A stretch of 64,000 nt of DNA, from assembly GCF_003073045.1 (NCBI RefSeq), contig NC_037596.1:6963416-7027415 (forward strand). Reading direction: 5' to 3'. The notes below the pieces were generated by a model that was given only the letters and a program-made list of their open reading frames with translations, had not been told where the DNA came from and made no database searches. This DNA comes from Pomacea canaliculata. Taxonomy: Eukaryota; Mollusca; Gastropoda; Architaenioglossa; Ampullariidae. The position numbers and the translations under genes were made by a program. Below are positions 11,971 through 23,672 of this stretch, one piece after another. Position 1 is the stretch's first letter, and every line of letters starts with the position of its first letter.

Positions 11971-12604
11971 CAAACACATGCACACACTGGAATGGTGCTG
12001 ACTGAAATATGTTGTCTGCATTGTAATGCGCTAGAGTCATGTCTAAACCACCCAACTGACCAAAGCCTTCGTGAGCACATCAACAAGTCTGCGACAAACA
12101 ATAGCAAGTAGATTGACCTGACCTACGCCCTCTTCTTCCTCGTTGAAATCTCGCTAAGATCCCGGTGAACTCTCAAGACAACTGATTGGGTTCGCACACA
12201 GAGAGGGCAATAGTGTCTACAAACAGTAAACGAGTCAGGAGCGAAAAGATTCTGCCCAACGGTCTGAAAAGTAATCTCTTACGTGGAAAACAAAGAAAGG
12301 ACTTTGGAATGCTTCTGAGCAGACGACGAGCTTTACAGGTGATGTTACATGCTTTATAAATCTATCTAAGACGAGGTTTTCAATTATTATTTTTTCGTAA
12401 AATAATTATCCTTTTTGGTAAGTTGTGAAATATTTTTTTACAATTAATTTAGGTAATGGTGTCTCATAAAGACATACGTGACACATGGGCTGCACTTAAT
12501 TCTTAAAGGAAAGTCTGTTTGTTTGTAGATAATATCACTCCAGCAACAACGGTTTTTTTTATTTCAGAAACTGCGATTTTGAGGCCATTGTCGTAAAGAG
12601 AATA

Positions 12605-15600
12605 ATGGGCTTGTTGAGTGAACTGGTGTCACTGGGTGTGGTGCTTTGTTTGACAGGTATGTTGTTGAGCTGACTGCGTCGAAGACAAATATTTTCTCAT
12701 GCTCGACCTACTGCCGTTTATTTCTTCATCTTTCCCTTTCCTCTGAACTATTATCAGCTCTTCATAATCAGCTCCACTGTGCTATAACGGTCTTGTTTGA
12801 TGTCTCCTTTGTAGTTTTTTTTTCACTTAGTGTTGATTTCCGTCCAAATCAGCTCACTTCGTCCGATTTAGTTAAGATTTAGGGGAACTACAAAGTAATA
12901 GACAGACAGAGAGAGAGTTTTCATCTTCTGGTTACACTCAATAATGCCCTGAGTTCACATCATTTCAAGATCCGAGATATGCCAGTTTTATATATTTTCT
13001 TGTTTAAGCTGAATTGGATGCTTTACCGATATACAGTTTCTGGTGCTCTGCTCTTATGAATCCATGTAGCGCAGTTACTAAAAGAGCTTACAGGTCACAG
13101 GTTAAATTCTTATCTCAAGTTTTATATTTATGTCTAAATTTTTTTTACATATTTTAAATGGAATAATCAGGTGATATCTCAGATTATGCTTGTGGCTTAT
13201 AAAGCTTCTAAGCTAAAATAAGGAACAAAATTCAATAAAAGAGGATCCGGAAAACCCACTAAGGCGGGAACTTAAAGCCACGCTGACCCTTACGTGACCC
13301 CGTGATCTTAGTTTCAGGAAGCAACGCTCAGTGTGGGGAGCAGCAGCACAATGCCTTTTTGGACTGTGTGCATCCATATTTATCCTCTTTTGCGCCATTA
13401 ACAACAGGATCTTCCTGTAACAGAAAGCTTATCACAGCAGGTCTTTGCACGTGAGTTAATCAAGTATTAGTGTATTCTTTGCTAAGATTGAGTGTAATAT
13501 AGTTGCCATCAGTCACGTGGGCAATTACTACTTTCCATAGAACTATTTATAATTGATGGTAAAGTACCAGCGAATCCATAAATTATTTGATAATAGAATT
13601 GATAATTATTACTTAATCGTGCGTTGTTGTTCTTAGTAGTGATAATAACAGAAGTATCAGTCGCGATTGTTTTAGTACTGTCAGAAACTTTACACATTTA
13701 AAACTGAAATTAAGTTTCATTTAATAAACAATGGCCATTCTCAATTTTATGTTAAGAAGGGGTTGTAGCCTCTGCTACCTGGTAACACTGTAAATAACTA
13801 ACCATTAAAACGTTTACAAAGATATTTCCTGACCCAGAATAATCACTTTTTCAATAAAAACAAATTATTAATATTTCCACAGGAATTTTGCCACTATAAT
13901 GCGATGTGTCAATGATATCAACAACTCATCAACGTGCATGTGCGACGCTGTCAGTCCAATCAGAGAAAAAATAAGTATGAGTTATTCCACAGCATTCTTA
14001 TTATACAGTTTATAATTAACATTTCTAAAGAAAGAATATTTTATTAGAGGACTCTAGAGTTTGTTTGGCTTTATTGTAACTTCTGGTGACCTTTTAACAA
14101 ATTCTTTAATGGTCTTTCTTAATATTTAAACTAAATTAAAGTTAGTAGTTTTCGTTGGGAAAAGTAAATATAACACTTTTTTAAAACTTTGTTTTTGATA
14201 TTTTGTTGTTAATTTCTGCTTCCTTGTTTGTCTCTCGTTCATGATTCACACTTTTTTGGCAGGTTTTGCTTGTACGTTGAGTGACTTGCAGGAAGCGTGT
14301 ACAGAAGGTCGTAACCATGACACAGGTAGGTGAAAATAGTTCTGTTCTTGCCAAACACTTTATCTGCTTCCTCTTGCAGCATCGAAAGCCGAAAATTCAA
14401 AGGTCCACAAAGTTTACTTACACTTCGAAAGCCGGGTTCTGTCTGTGACATCATTGGCTATTTCGGGATAGCCAATGCGCGTGCTTGTACTATAGCTGTG
14501 ACACCAGCCAAGGATCCACGTGAGCTCAGCGGATGCTACCTGTTGCCCACCTGAACGGCCATGGATCTAATAATAGCAATGACTTTTAGCCAATGGCGTA
14601 CTACATAGTGACCGGAATCTCGCGCTTTACTTGTGAGCATTGCATAACCGCTATTTGCAAATTTTGTTTCTACATTTTTCGCAACAAAAAAGCTTCTCCA
14701 GCGGTCAATTCCTATACTCCTATATCGACTCCTCGATAACAGTACGTATAATTTATGTACTCTAAAGTAGTATAATTATTGAGACCTTAAGTCCAAAAAT
14801 GTCCAAATTCCAAATTCTTTAGCCGTTAGCGATGCAGAAAATTCGGAGCTGTCGGAATTTTCACATTATATTCTAGAGTTTATGTTCAGTAACCTTCAAT
14901 CAAATGATTATTTTTTGTGCAGACCTCTTAATTTAATATTTATTCTATTGTAGATGCTGCAAGAAAAAAGTTATCCTAAATCTACGGATGCTGACCTGCA
15001 GGTGCATATAACAACTCGGTTAGCTGGTGCAAGGGATCGAGAGAATTGCAGAAGGGAAAGGGCTGAGCAGAACCTGTACAAGTCAGTTAATTGCTCTGGG
15101 TGGAGGAAAGAGTGGAGGACGTGTAAAGCTGTACAACTTTTCCCTTACATTTGTCTGTAAAATTCTTGTACACAAACCTGAATATACTAAGTCTGGCTTT
15201 GTATAAATACATAAGACTTTGTTATGATTTATTTTTACTCTAACGCATTAATTTATCAGTGAGGGTGTTTTCACTCTGTCCAATAAGAAATGTGTTGTAG
15301 TAAATTCAAAATCATTTATATGTTTACAGTTCTTTTCTAATACTGTCTAATATTCTTGAACATAATTTATGTTTTAAACATATGTTTGATGGTTTCCTTT
15401 TCTTAGTTATAAAAGTACAATTTTAAAATTTTCATCTTTTGAAAGGTTGCAGTTAATACCATAAGCTGCAGTCCAGCCTGAAACCGTTTATATTTAATTT
15501 CATGAATGTTTGTTTTAATTTAAAGAAATGTCTATTAAAGCTTTAATCACTCTAGTTTGATAGCGATTCAGTTAATATTCATCATTTGATATAATAGATC

Positions 15601-18600
15601 TTTGAACAATTTCTTTGGGAAAATGTTAAGGAAACTGCAATTTAATGGTTTTGTCAATGGACACATGTTTTCTACAACTCGTAATCAAAAACGAATGTTG
15701 CATTAATATGTCATGAGGAAAAAAATGTATGCAATGAGTATCAATAAGACAATGCTTTACAAATATTTGTTTATTTTAAATTACTTCTATAATTACCTTG
15801 CTTTTTATCTTTATTTGTGCTGACATTTCTTCTTCGATAAACGTCTTCCATGCAAAACACACTCATTATTAATCTATTTGATATTTTGGCATTTATAGGG
15901 TTATTTTTATGTATTTGATATTATTGGTATTTTTAGGAATTTTGGCATATCCTGTTTTAAAACAATGTAAATAAGGTCGATTTGCCATATGACCACCGGA
16001 TACTCAGGACATTGGACCCAGATGTCCCCCTTTTTCCTCTGCTACTAAGGTCCTTGATTTAGGTATGTTTAAGAATGAAAAAAACATTTGCTAAAGTCTA
16101 TACACAGAATCACACATGGAGAGCAGAATGGCTAAAAATTTTTTTACTCGATAATTGACCTGTTAAGCACATATATTAACTGAAAATTCAATATTCTGGT
16201 GACTGTCAAAAAACACATCGGAAATGCAGACAACAAAAAACAGGATATCAAGCAAACAGAATTTTGCCTAATATGAGTATTCTTTACTTTTAGTAACCAT
16301 TTGCTTTAGTGCCAGGCCTTGACATTCAAAACCTTTAGATTGTTTTACCATCAAGCTATTTTAGAAATGGTGTGTATTTGCTTCGCCACATTTGTGTTTA
16401 ACTTTACTAGTGGATGAGCGAATTAATAGAGGACACACTGAGGTGGTCGGCGATGTTGGGGATGCTGGTCACACGACCACGTCATCATCTGAAGGTATGA
16501 GAATTGTTTTTATGGGTTATGTCAGTACCTACAAATATGTATATCATGCACCATCAAGTTATTTTTGACATAGTCTGTATTTGCTTTCCCACATTTGTGT
16601 TTAACTTCACTAGGGGATGGGGGAATTAATGGAGGACACACTGAGGTGGTCAGCCATGCTGGGGATGCTGTTCACACAACAACGTCATCAACTGAAGGTA
16701 TGAGAATTGTTTTTATGGGTTATATCAGTACCTACAAATATGTATATCATGCACTAGATTACTTTAGTTAAATCTTGGACTTTAAGGGGTTTAAGGATGG
16801 TGCTGCTAAGACGAAATTAGCGATAAAACTTATCTTGTTTGGAATGTGAAGTCGTTGTGGCTTCCCGAGCTGCGCACTGATGTGCATTACTGACTAGAAA
16901 AGATTGCTCATAACTAAGTATAATATATTGGTCGTTATTAAGTATAATATTGAGTATATTGAGTAATATTATATTGCGCATAACATATTGTTCATTTCAG
17001 AATGTAGTACGGAGGTGCTTAGGACATCAAGTAAGGACATCTTTTCTGCTTTGGGATCAGGCTACTAAGTCCTCAAGTCCTCCCCCTTCAGGAAACTTGT
17101 ATTTAGCCTTACTGTGGTCAAATATATTGTATGTTACATGGACTTGAGAGCTAAACTATTCAGTGACACTTTCGTCTGATATGAGTACCTCCTCTGTGTT
17201 TTAGTTTAGTTTAGACATTTAGTTTACTTTACCGTCAGGGCTTGAGACGAAAGATCTTTATACTCCTCTCGTTGTGATATAACTTAAAAATAGTTTGTCC
17301 TCTAACTCGGTGAATTGCTGTTTAGCTTCACTAGGGGATGGCGGCACCAATGGAGGAGATGTCCAGGCTTTCGTCGATGGCGCCAGTCTTCAATGTGGGG
17401 ACCAAGAACACACTGCCTTTATGGATTGTGTTTTTCCATATATCTCGTCATTTGCCCCTCTGACAACTGGGTCTTCCTGTAACAGAAAACTTATCACGGC
17501 AGGTCTTTGCAAGTAAGTTACTCAACTATTATTGGTTTTTTTTCAATAATAATTATAATACATTGTTAGAATAAACGTGTTTCTGCTTAAGGAAAGAAGT
17601 GGTAGCGTATGGGCAATTAGAGAAAATTATTATGCACCAGCTCATCAAAATCATCAAAAAATATGAATGATCATTATTATTTTCTGATATGTTGATGTTA
17701 TTGTAAAGTTAGTAGAAAAATTGTGGTATGGATTGTATAAGTGGTCAGAAAAATTCACACCGTTACATTTTATTTAGTCTACAGTGACTGTTTTTTTTTC
17801 TACCAATAAATCATCTAATAAGGTATTGATATTTTGTTAAAACCTGTTACCAAGGTAGTTAATGATGCTTTGCAAGACTTTCAAGACAATTCCTTATACA
17901 ACTAGCAATAAATCTTTCACTACAACAACAACAGACTTGTCAATATTATCGCAGGATGTTTGCCACTATCGTGCAATGTGTCAACAATATCAACGCTTCC
18001 TCAACATGCAGGCGTGATGCTGTCAATCTAATGAGGGAACAAATGAGTATGAGTTTACTCTCATTGTGTCATTATACAGTTTATAATTAATATTTCTGAA
18101 GTCAAAATACTACTTACACACTTTTAGAGTTTTGTGCTCATCCACGTTTTGGTATTAAAGACTTGTCATCCTGACGGTGGAGTGATTGTAGGTCTGGTGA
18201 CCTCCTGACATTGGCTTGATAGGTCTGTTTAAAGTTGTTTGTTTTGATTAAAAACTTAAGAACTTCTATTGATAAAAGAAAAATGTGCAAATGTTATATC
18301 TGTTGTTTTCTTATTCTAAAATTGCCATTCAGATAATTATTACTAACACAGTTACATCTTTTTCTCTCGTTCACAATTCTCATTTTGTTTCAGATTTTGC
18401 TTGTAAGCTGAGCGACTTGCAGGAAACGTGTACAGACGCTCCTACTCTGGACACAGGTAGATTGTTAACTGTGTTGTTGTTAAACATTTTATCTGCTTCT
18501 TTGATTTAGGTATTTTAATGTAGTTTTATAAAAGGTTTCTGTATCATCTGCTTGCTTGAATATTTTTTGACATTTTTTTTGGTTCTGGTGTGCTTTTGTC

Positions 18601-19935
18601 TGGTCGGAGGTCATTCTATTTTCCTCATTTTTTTGGAATACAAGAATGAATGAAAGTGTTAGCCATATTCTCTTATTTCACTTTGATTTACACTAACGAA
18701 TAAAGTTCATATTCAATTAAAGTTTCTATTGTTGAATACATTTATTTAGAGAGGATTGTATGAGAATGTCTGCACTGTAATATTTGCGTTCTTAATTCAT
18801 AAAATATTACACATATTTTCTTTAAGTGTAGCATTATTCTTATAGTTCCAAACTAAAATCATCGGATTCTTTAATGATATTTGAAAAATGATTGCAAAAT
18901 CCACTCGTCAATAATGTAGCAATTTTTTGTGGTTTAGGGGAGATTATCCACACAACCACGTCTTCATCTAAAGGTGAGACCATTCTTCTTATGGCTGACA
19001 TCTATATTTACAATTAATTTCTGATTGATTTACACATCATCTTCCCGCTTTTATCTATACACCACCGCTGAAAAAAGTAAAGGTACATAGAAAGAGTGAG
19101 AAAGACAGTTAATGTTGAGCAGAAAATGTTTGTTGCTGTAGCAATAATTCATGATTAGGTTAGGCACCGCCCTCCTTAAAAGAAAAGGATATACACGAGG
19201 GCTAAAAAAAATGCCCCACATATTTAGATACATATATTTTAAAGACTTATAAAATGATCATTTCTTTTCATTTTCAAATAGAATCTTTTCACGGCATTCG
19301 AAACGCAGACTATAAAATCATCAGTCGTTAAGGATTTTATTCATTAGAGAATATTAAGGGAGCCCATATAATAATGTCGGGTGCAAAAATACACACACAC
19401 ACACATTTTAACTCATCTACACACGGAGACTCAACTGGGCACATATCTATAATTGATAAATATATTAAAAAATAAAAAAGTAATAAGATTTTTTTAAATG
19501 TCGATTCCATAAATATAATTTCTTATAAATTCTTAAACAAAATTTCTCTTTTCACAGCTTCACAAATGCAGACCATGGAATCAGCATCTGTCGGTAAGGA
19601 TGAAAGTTCAGTTGAGGATATGAAAGTGATTTCTTGAAAAAATAATTATCATAATAAACCTAAAAGCACGGGAAACCAGAAGAGCAAGGGTCCCATAGCT
19701 TTTTTCTAGTCTTGAATAAGCTCTGTTCTACCCTGTGTAGCTGGTTCATAGCTCGTCTCTGAACGAGTTAATTCTTGTCACAGTGGACCTTCAGTCCTTC
19801 AGGCAATGGCAGAAAATAGGTCATGGATGTCCACGTGACGTGGAGATGACCAGATGGTTCTGTATTTCTTTCAACCAATGGAAGACTAATGGAAATTGTC
19901 TCCGTGCATGCTTACATGCGCCGTCATTTTTAATT

Positions 19936-19989
<54 letters not shown>

Positions 19990-20408
19990 TCATCCGAGTA
20001 TGGTTGTCAGAAAATTAAAATTAAATATTTTAAATCATCAACATCTAAAAAAGACACGTGATTCTGATCTGTTTTAACTACCTGTTTATTGAATTCGGAT
20101 ACTTTTTTTCTCATATGCCCAAGTGTTCCTTAGTTTACACTATTTAGATATTAAACATTGATAGTTATCAAGGAGTGCCACAAATTTTGATGAAATTGAG
20201 ACACTTCACCCTGCAAACTGGGGATGAATCTTGATTCTTCCCGTGAAAAGAGCTGTCACTGTACCTGTAGTCATCGCAACACCTTACAAATATTGTTTGT
20301 GTTTCAGGAGGAAAGCCTGTGACAGGAAGTGCTGTTCCTTCTCGAGCCTCATTAGTCTTGTTAATGATGTACACGATCCTGCTAGTCTTGTTGCTTAGGA
20401 TTTCCTAA
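12605..20408 (+). CDS. Gene 3, two-domain 8-Cys protein with stalk and GPI-type tail (intact)
   Basis: Twelve coding exons keep one open frame, giving 337 residues. Signal 12605-12656 (MGLLSELVSLGVVLCLTG, cleavable signal peptide); domain 1 at 13318-13450, 13883-13974, 14263-14325; linker 16411-16494 and 16614-16697; domain 2 at 17335-17512, 17955-18046, 18394-18456; stalk 18938-18973 (GEIIHTTTSSSK) and 19558-19593 (ASQMQTMESASV); last exon 20308-20408. A 5' UTR exon ends at 12338 and UTR exon 2 starts at 12568. The last exon has small residues (GSAVPS), then SLVLLMMYTILLVLLLRIS and a stop, as expected of a GPI-attachment signal, although a short TM tail is possible. Exon 19558 uses a GTCG|GTAAGG donor, because the downstream donor used in other copies is mutated to GA. 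The product should sit on the cell surface. Its role is unknown; a Cys-rich head on a Thr-rich stalk suggests binding or a barrier function (inference). Confidence 0.85.
13318..14325 (+). CDS. 8-Cys domain module, gene 3 domain 1
   Basis: Exons of 133, 92 and 63 nt. Spacing is 10, 16, 9, 8, 9, 15, 8 between the eight family cysteines. One extra cysteine sits just after the sixth (STCMCDAV), giving an odd number that could pair between chains. Confidence 0.85.
14371..15180. other. Unrelated insert in gene 3 intron
   Basis: At about 14370 the intron stops matching the equivalent intron of domain 2 (18457 on) and turns more GC-rich. It holds two CCAAT elements, one forming a perfect hairpin with 9-nt arms (ATTGGCTAT at 14453-14461, ATAGCCAAT at 14468-14476). 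Further on, an acceptor-like TTCTATTGTAG precedes a 68-codon open frame (14954-15160) with TDADLQVHITTRLAGARDRE and a charged Arg/Glu stretch. This could be a displaced promoter plus exon of another host gene. I do not recognise the peptide, and the far end of the insert is not resolved. Confidence 0.35.
16347..16752 (+). repeat. 203-bp tandem duplication carrying a linker exon
   Basis: Two copies, 16347-16549 and 16550-16752, each with acceptor, an 84-nt phase 1-1 exon and donor. The peptides are VDERINRGHTEVVGDVGDAG and GDGGINGGHTEVVSHAGDAV, each followed by HTTTSS. A recent exon duplication inside gene 3. Confidence 0.85.
17335..18456 (+). CDS. 8-Cys domain module, gene 3 domain 2, with fused linker
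   Basis: Exons of 178, 92 and 63 nt. The first is 45 nt longer than its relatives because it begins with GDGGTNGGDVQAFVDG, the same start as linker exon 16614. It then continues into LQCGDQEHTAFMDC, so a linker and a domain exon appear fused. All eight family cysteines are present. Confidence 0.85.
19937..19989 (+). repeat. (CCG)n trinucleotide tract in gene 3 intron
   Basis: About 17 units of CCG in an AT-rich intron. The poly-Ala open frame through it is not supported by splicing or by paralogues. Confidence 0.9.
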
Positions 20409-20648
20409 AATGCGTGCTATGTGTATTAGGCGAACGATTCTAGTTTATTTTCTTTCAGGATTAATGCGATTAACTATTATATATTCTTTTACTGTTAAAA
20501 ATGGCATTATTCATTTAAACATTAATAACTTGTTCATTGTAAACTTCATACATAATATATATATAGATGATTTATGAGATATGTACACAAATATATTATT
20601 AAAAATGGATTTGATACCTGTAACTGCTCATGTTATATGAACGATCAG

Positions 20649-20654
20649 AATAAA
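20649..20654 (+). terminator. polyadenylation signal of gene 3
   Basis: AATAAA about 240 nt after the stop. It is conserved in context (AATAAAGGAGTGAA) after the orphan last exon at 40778. Confidence 0.6.
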
Positions 20655-20843
20655 GGAGTGAACGAGCAAAATACATTTACAAGAATATATAAATATGTTT
20701 AAAAATGCAACGAGTGTGTACAAACGGAAAACGTAATCCCAACGCTGACGGAATACAACCTGTAAACTATTCTTTGTTAAGGTTGCTTCAGCCTGTTATA
20801 ATTTTACTGCAACCACAGATCTACGTCCGTGGCTACACCACCA

Positions 20844-20850
20844 TATATAA
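20844..20850 (+). promoter_or_regulatory. TATA motif in conserved upstream block of gene 4
   Basis: The block around it (CCACAGATCTACGTC, then TATAAGGG, then CTTGCCTCCCTTTAAAT) is nearly repeated before gene 5 at 41030-41115. The motif lies about 1.3 kb upstream of the ATG. Confidence 0.4.
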
Positions 20851-20986
20851 GGGGCGAGACTCTTCACCCTCTCCCAACTCTCTTGCCTCCCTTTAAATTC
20901 TAAGACGTCATCTTTAGGCCATGAGCTGAGCTACCGTCGGTGTGTCTGTGTGCGCTTGTGTGTGTGTGTTTCTGTACATACATACG

Positions 20987-21345
20987 CAGGGCTTCTGCTA
21001 AAGCTAAATTCTTTGGGGTCCCAGGGACCCCTTCAGATTTCTAAGGGGTCCCAGGCTAACTTTAAGGGGTCCCTTTCCAAAGTTGAAAAAAAAAACAACA
21101 AATCAACTACTTTGTTCAACTGCCTTTCAGACACACAAAGCACTGTAATGTCTAGTCAGAAACGGCGAGATTTCAGGTTGAGAACCGCTGGGCTACGATG
21201 TCAGACACTACACTTATCCAATTTTGTATCTGTTCTTCGTCCAAATTTGAAGGGGTCCTCTGGGACCTCATTGATGAAAATTGAAGGGGTCCTCCGAACT
21301 TTTAATGCGTACTATACGCAATTTTTTGCGTAAGCAGAAGCCCTG
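20987..21345. mobile_element. Short non-autonomous DNA transposon (MITE) with terminal inverted repeats
   Basis: The ends are inverted repeats (CAGGGCTTCTGCTAA at the left, TAAGCAGAAGCCCTG at the right) and the interior repeats GGGGTCCC-type motifs. There is no coding capacity. The otherwise matching flank of gene 5 (about 41188-41210) lacks it, so it inserted after that duplication or was lost there. The flanking duplication is imperfect (about 5 of 8 bases), so the superfamily is uncertain. Confidence 0.75.
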
Positions 21346-21429
21346 CTGTCATACGTGTATATTTTCATGTATTTTTCAAGTACAAAAGAGTATCAGTCTA
21401 TTCATTTCTGTATATGTACGTGTGTGTGT

Positions 21430-21690
21430 GTGTGTTAAGGTCGTTACAAATGTTCGTGAACCTCCTTGCTCTCATTTTCTGGAAGAAGGTCCATTGTCGT
21501 CGCCTCTCTCTCCATCCCTGTGTTCACGTGCTTTCTTGTCAGGAAGAACAAACAAGTCACATGGTACACAGTGTGTCACACACAGCCTCGCCTGGAAACT
21601 TGTCCACACTGCACCTCCAAAGTGTGAAAAGTTTGGCTAATTAGGAAGTAATACTTCAGTTTCTTACTGCTCATTGGTCTGATACAGAAT
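21430..21690 (+). repeat. Recurrent upstream flank block, copy 3 (gene 4)
   Basis: Closely matches 41270-41560 before gene 5 (GTGTTCACGTGCTTT, CAGGAAGAA, GTCACATGGTACACAGTGTG, GTGTGAAAAGTTTGGCTAA). Confidence 0.7.
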
Positions 21691-22125
21691 GAAGCACCAC
21701 AATGTCCTTACTGGCCTCTCAGGTAGATGGCTCTAATCCTGGTGGACGCGCTGATGAAATTAAAACCCCAAACTGCAGTCCATCCTGTTTGTCTTTGGGC
21801 GTTGCCTTCTCCATCTCAAAATTAAACTCACTTTAGACATTTGACAACTATAATTTTAAGCCTTAAATACTCTTCACTACCTAAAACAGTTAAGACAAGA
21901 AATGTTTAGAGAACATTTATCTGTTCTTGCTCCATCTATGGAGCTAGTGATTGCATGCTGGCGCTAAGACAAGTATCTCGCAGCACCGGAAGTTCGTATT
22001 GAGACCGGATATGCGAGTGAGCATGTCAGAGGTTTGACTAGTAATCATATTGGTTTTCGATTGCTTATTAGAAACATTAAGGAAGTAAACTGCTGCAAAC
22101 AACCCTTAGAACTCGATCGGTTGAG

Positions 22126-23635
22126 ATGATGATAGCAGCTGGAATGGGTTACCCCAGAGGTTTGCTGCAGCTACTTCTGGTCCTGACTTTCACAGGTTTG
22201 TTGTTAATTTGTCTTATTGGTTCAATCATTTTGCTTGAAACTTATTGTATTGCTTGTAAACCAGACAGCGATCTAAATAACTAATTATTGAAGATTTACA
22301 TAATTACATAACTGATTTCTACTGTACAGCACAATGATGCTCTCGATAATGACAAAGTTAACATTATTTTGATGAAAAAACAATACAAACCCCACTTACT
22401 ATGATTAATTGCCATCTAAGGACAAGCTGGTCTTAGCTTCGATACTTAAACAATAGTATAGACTAGTGTTTCTCAAAGTATGTCAGACCGCAGACCAGTT
22501 AACTCAAACCCAAAAAAAATACGTCTGACCACCGAGGTCTAAAATCCCTCTGTACAGTTAATTTCAAATTTAAACTGCCGCATTCGTTTCGCTACAATTC
22601 AAAACTAAATGTATTTTTTTACATTAGTATAGTAATAAGTTTAGATAAAGTTACACACTTCACAAAGTACACATACTAATAAAAACTAGACACATACTAA
22701 AGATTGTCAGCCGCCAACCACCTGACATGCGCGCAGACCACACTATGAGAAGCACTGGTATAGAGGACTGAAAGACAGAAAATGAGTAGAGTTATGTATA
22801 TTTAATATAATGGACATAGACACAATATGTAACTCAAGTAATAATCACCGTCACTGATAAAAACTGGACATTACTAACTCCGCATCAACACCCACTTTAA
22901 ATCTTCTAAGAACCAAATAACAAAACTCCGATTGGACATTTAAAATTACTAACTCGCATTATCCCAGTCACTCTCACTCTTAATTACTTATGTTCAAACG
23001 TTACTAAAGCTCTCAAGCCTTCTAAAACCAAATCGTTCCAAGGTCAGGTCTTATCTTGAACATTCAGAGAACAATAAATCCATCCTGTCTTCGCGATGTC
23101 GGAGGATTAGGATTATTATAATCATCGAATGTGTGAGGAGCTTGGTACCAGCTTGGCTAGCGCAACACTTGTGTTAGCTGGAATAATACAAATTTTCAAG
23201 TGACAGCAGCTAGGAAATAACCACAAAGGCGAGCGGGGAAACGTTTGTCTCACATGGTGCGGAAGGAGACATGTGAAAGCGAGGTCCCCCTCCCTCCAGT
23301 GCCACGTAGTCGACCGCTTAACGTCTTACGTTTCCCAGACGTAGATGTCACGGAAAGCCGAAAAGCTTAGCGACTCAAGCAGACTTTGCAGAGACTATAA
23401 TATTATTATATACACAGCACACACTAGCCCTGTATTCACTCATGGGCCATCATCCATGAATGGGTCGTATGAAGCTGATTACGGAGCCCGCTGGTTGAAA
23501 ACTGTAATTTGCAATATAATGTTTTATCCAGTTCTTAAACATAGTCGACCCTGAGTAATAGATTATCATTATCAATCAATCTTGGTGGATGCTCTATACT
23601 TTGAAAGCCACAGAAAGCAAGCAAGCAGCAGCAGC

Positions 23636-23672
<37 letters not shown>

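Noticed and set aside
19783-20061. 92-codon frame with poly-Ala
   Set aside because: Made by the CCG tract inside a gene 3 intron; no splice or homologue support.
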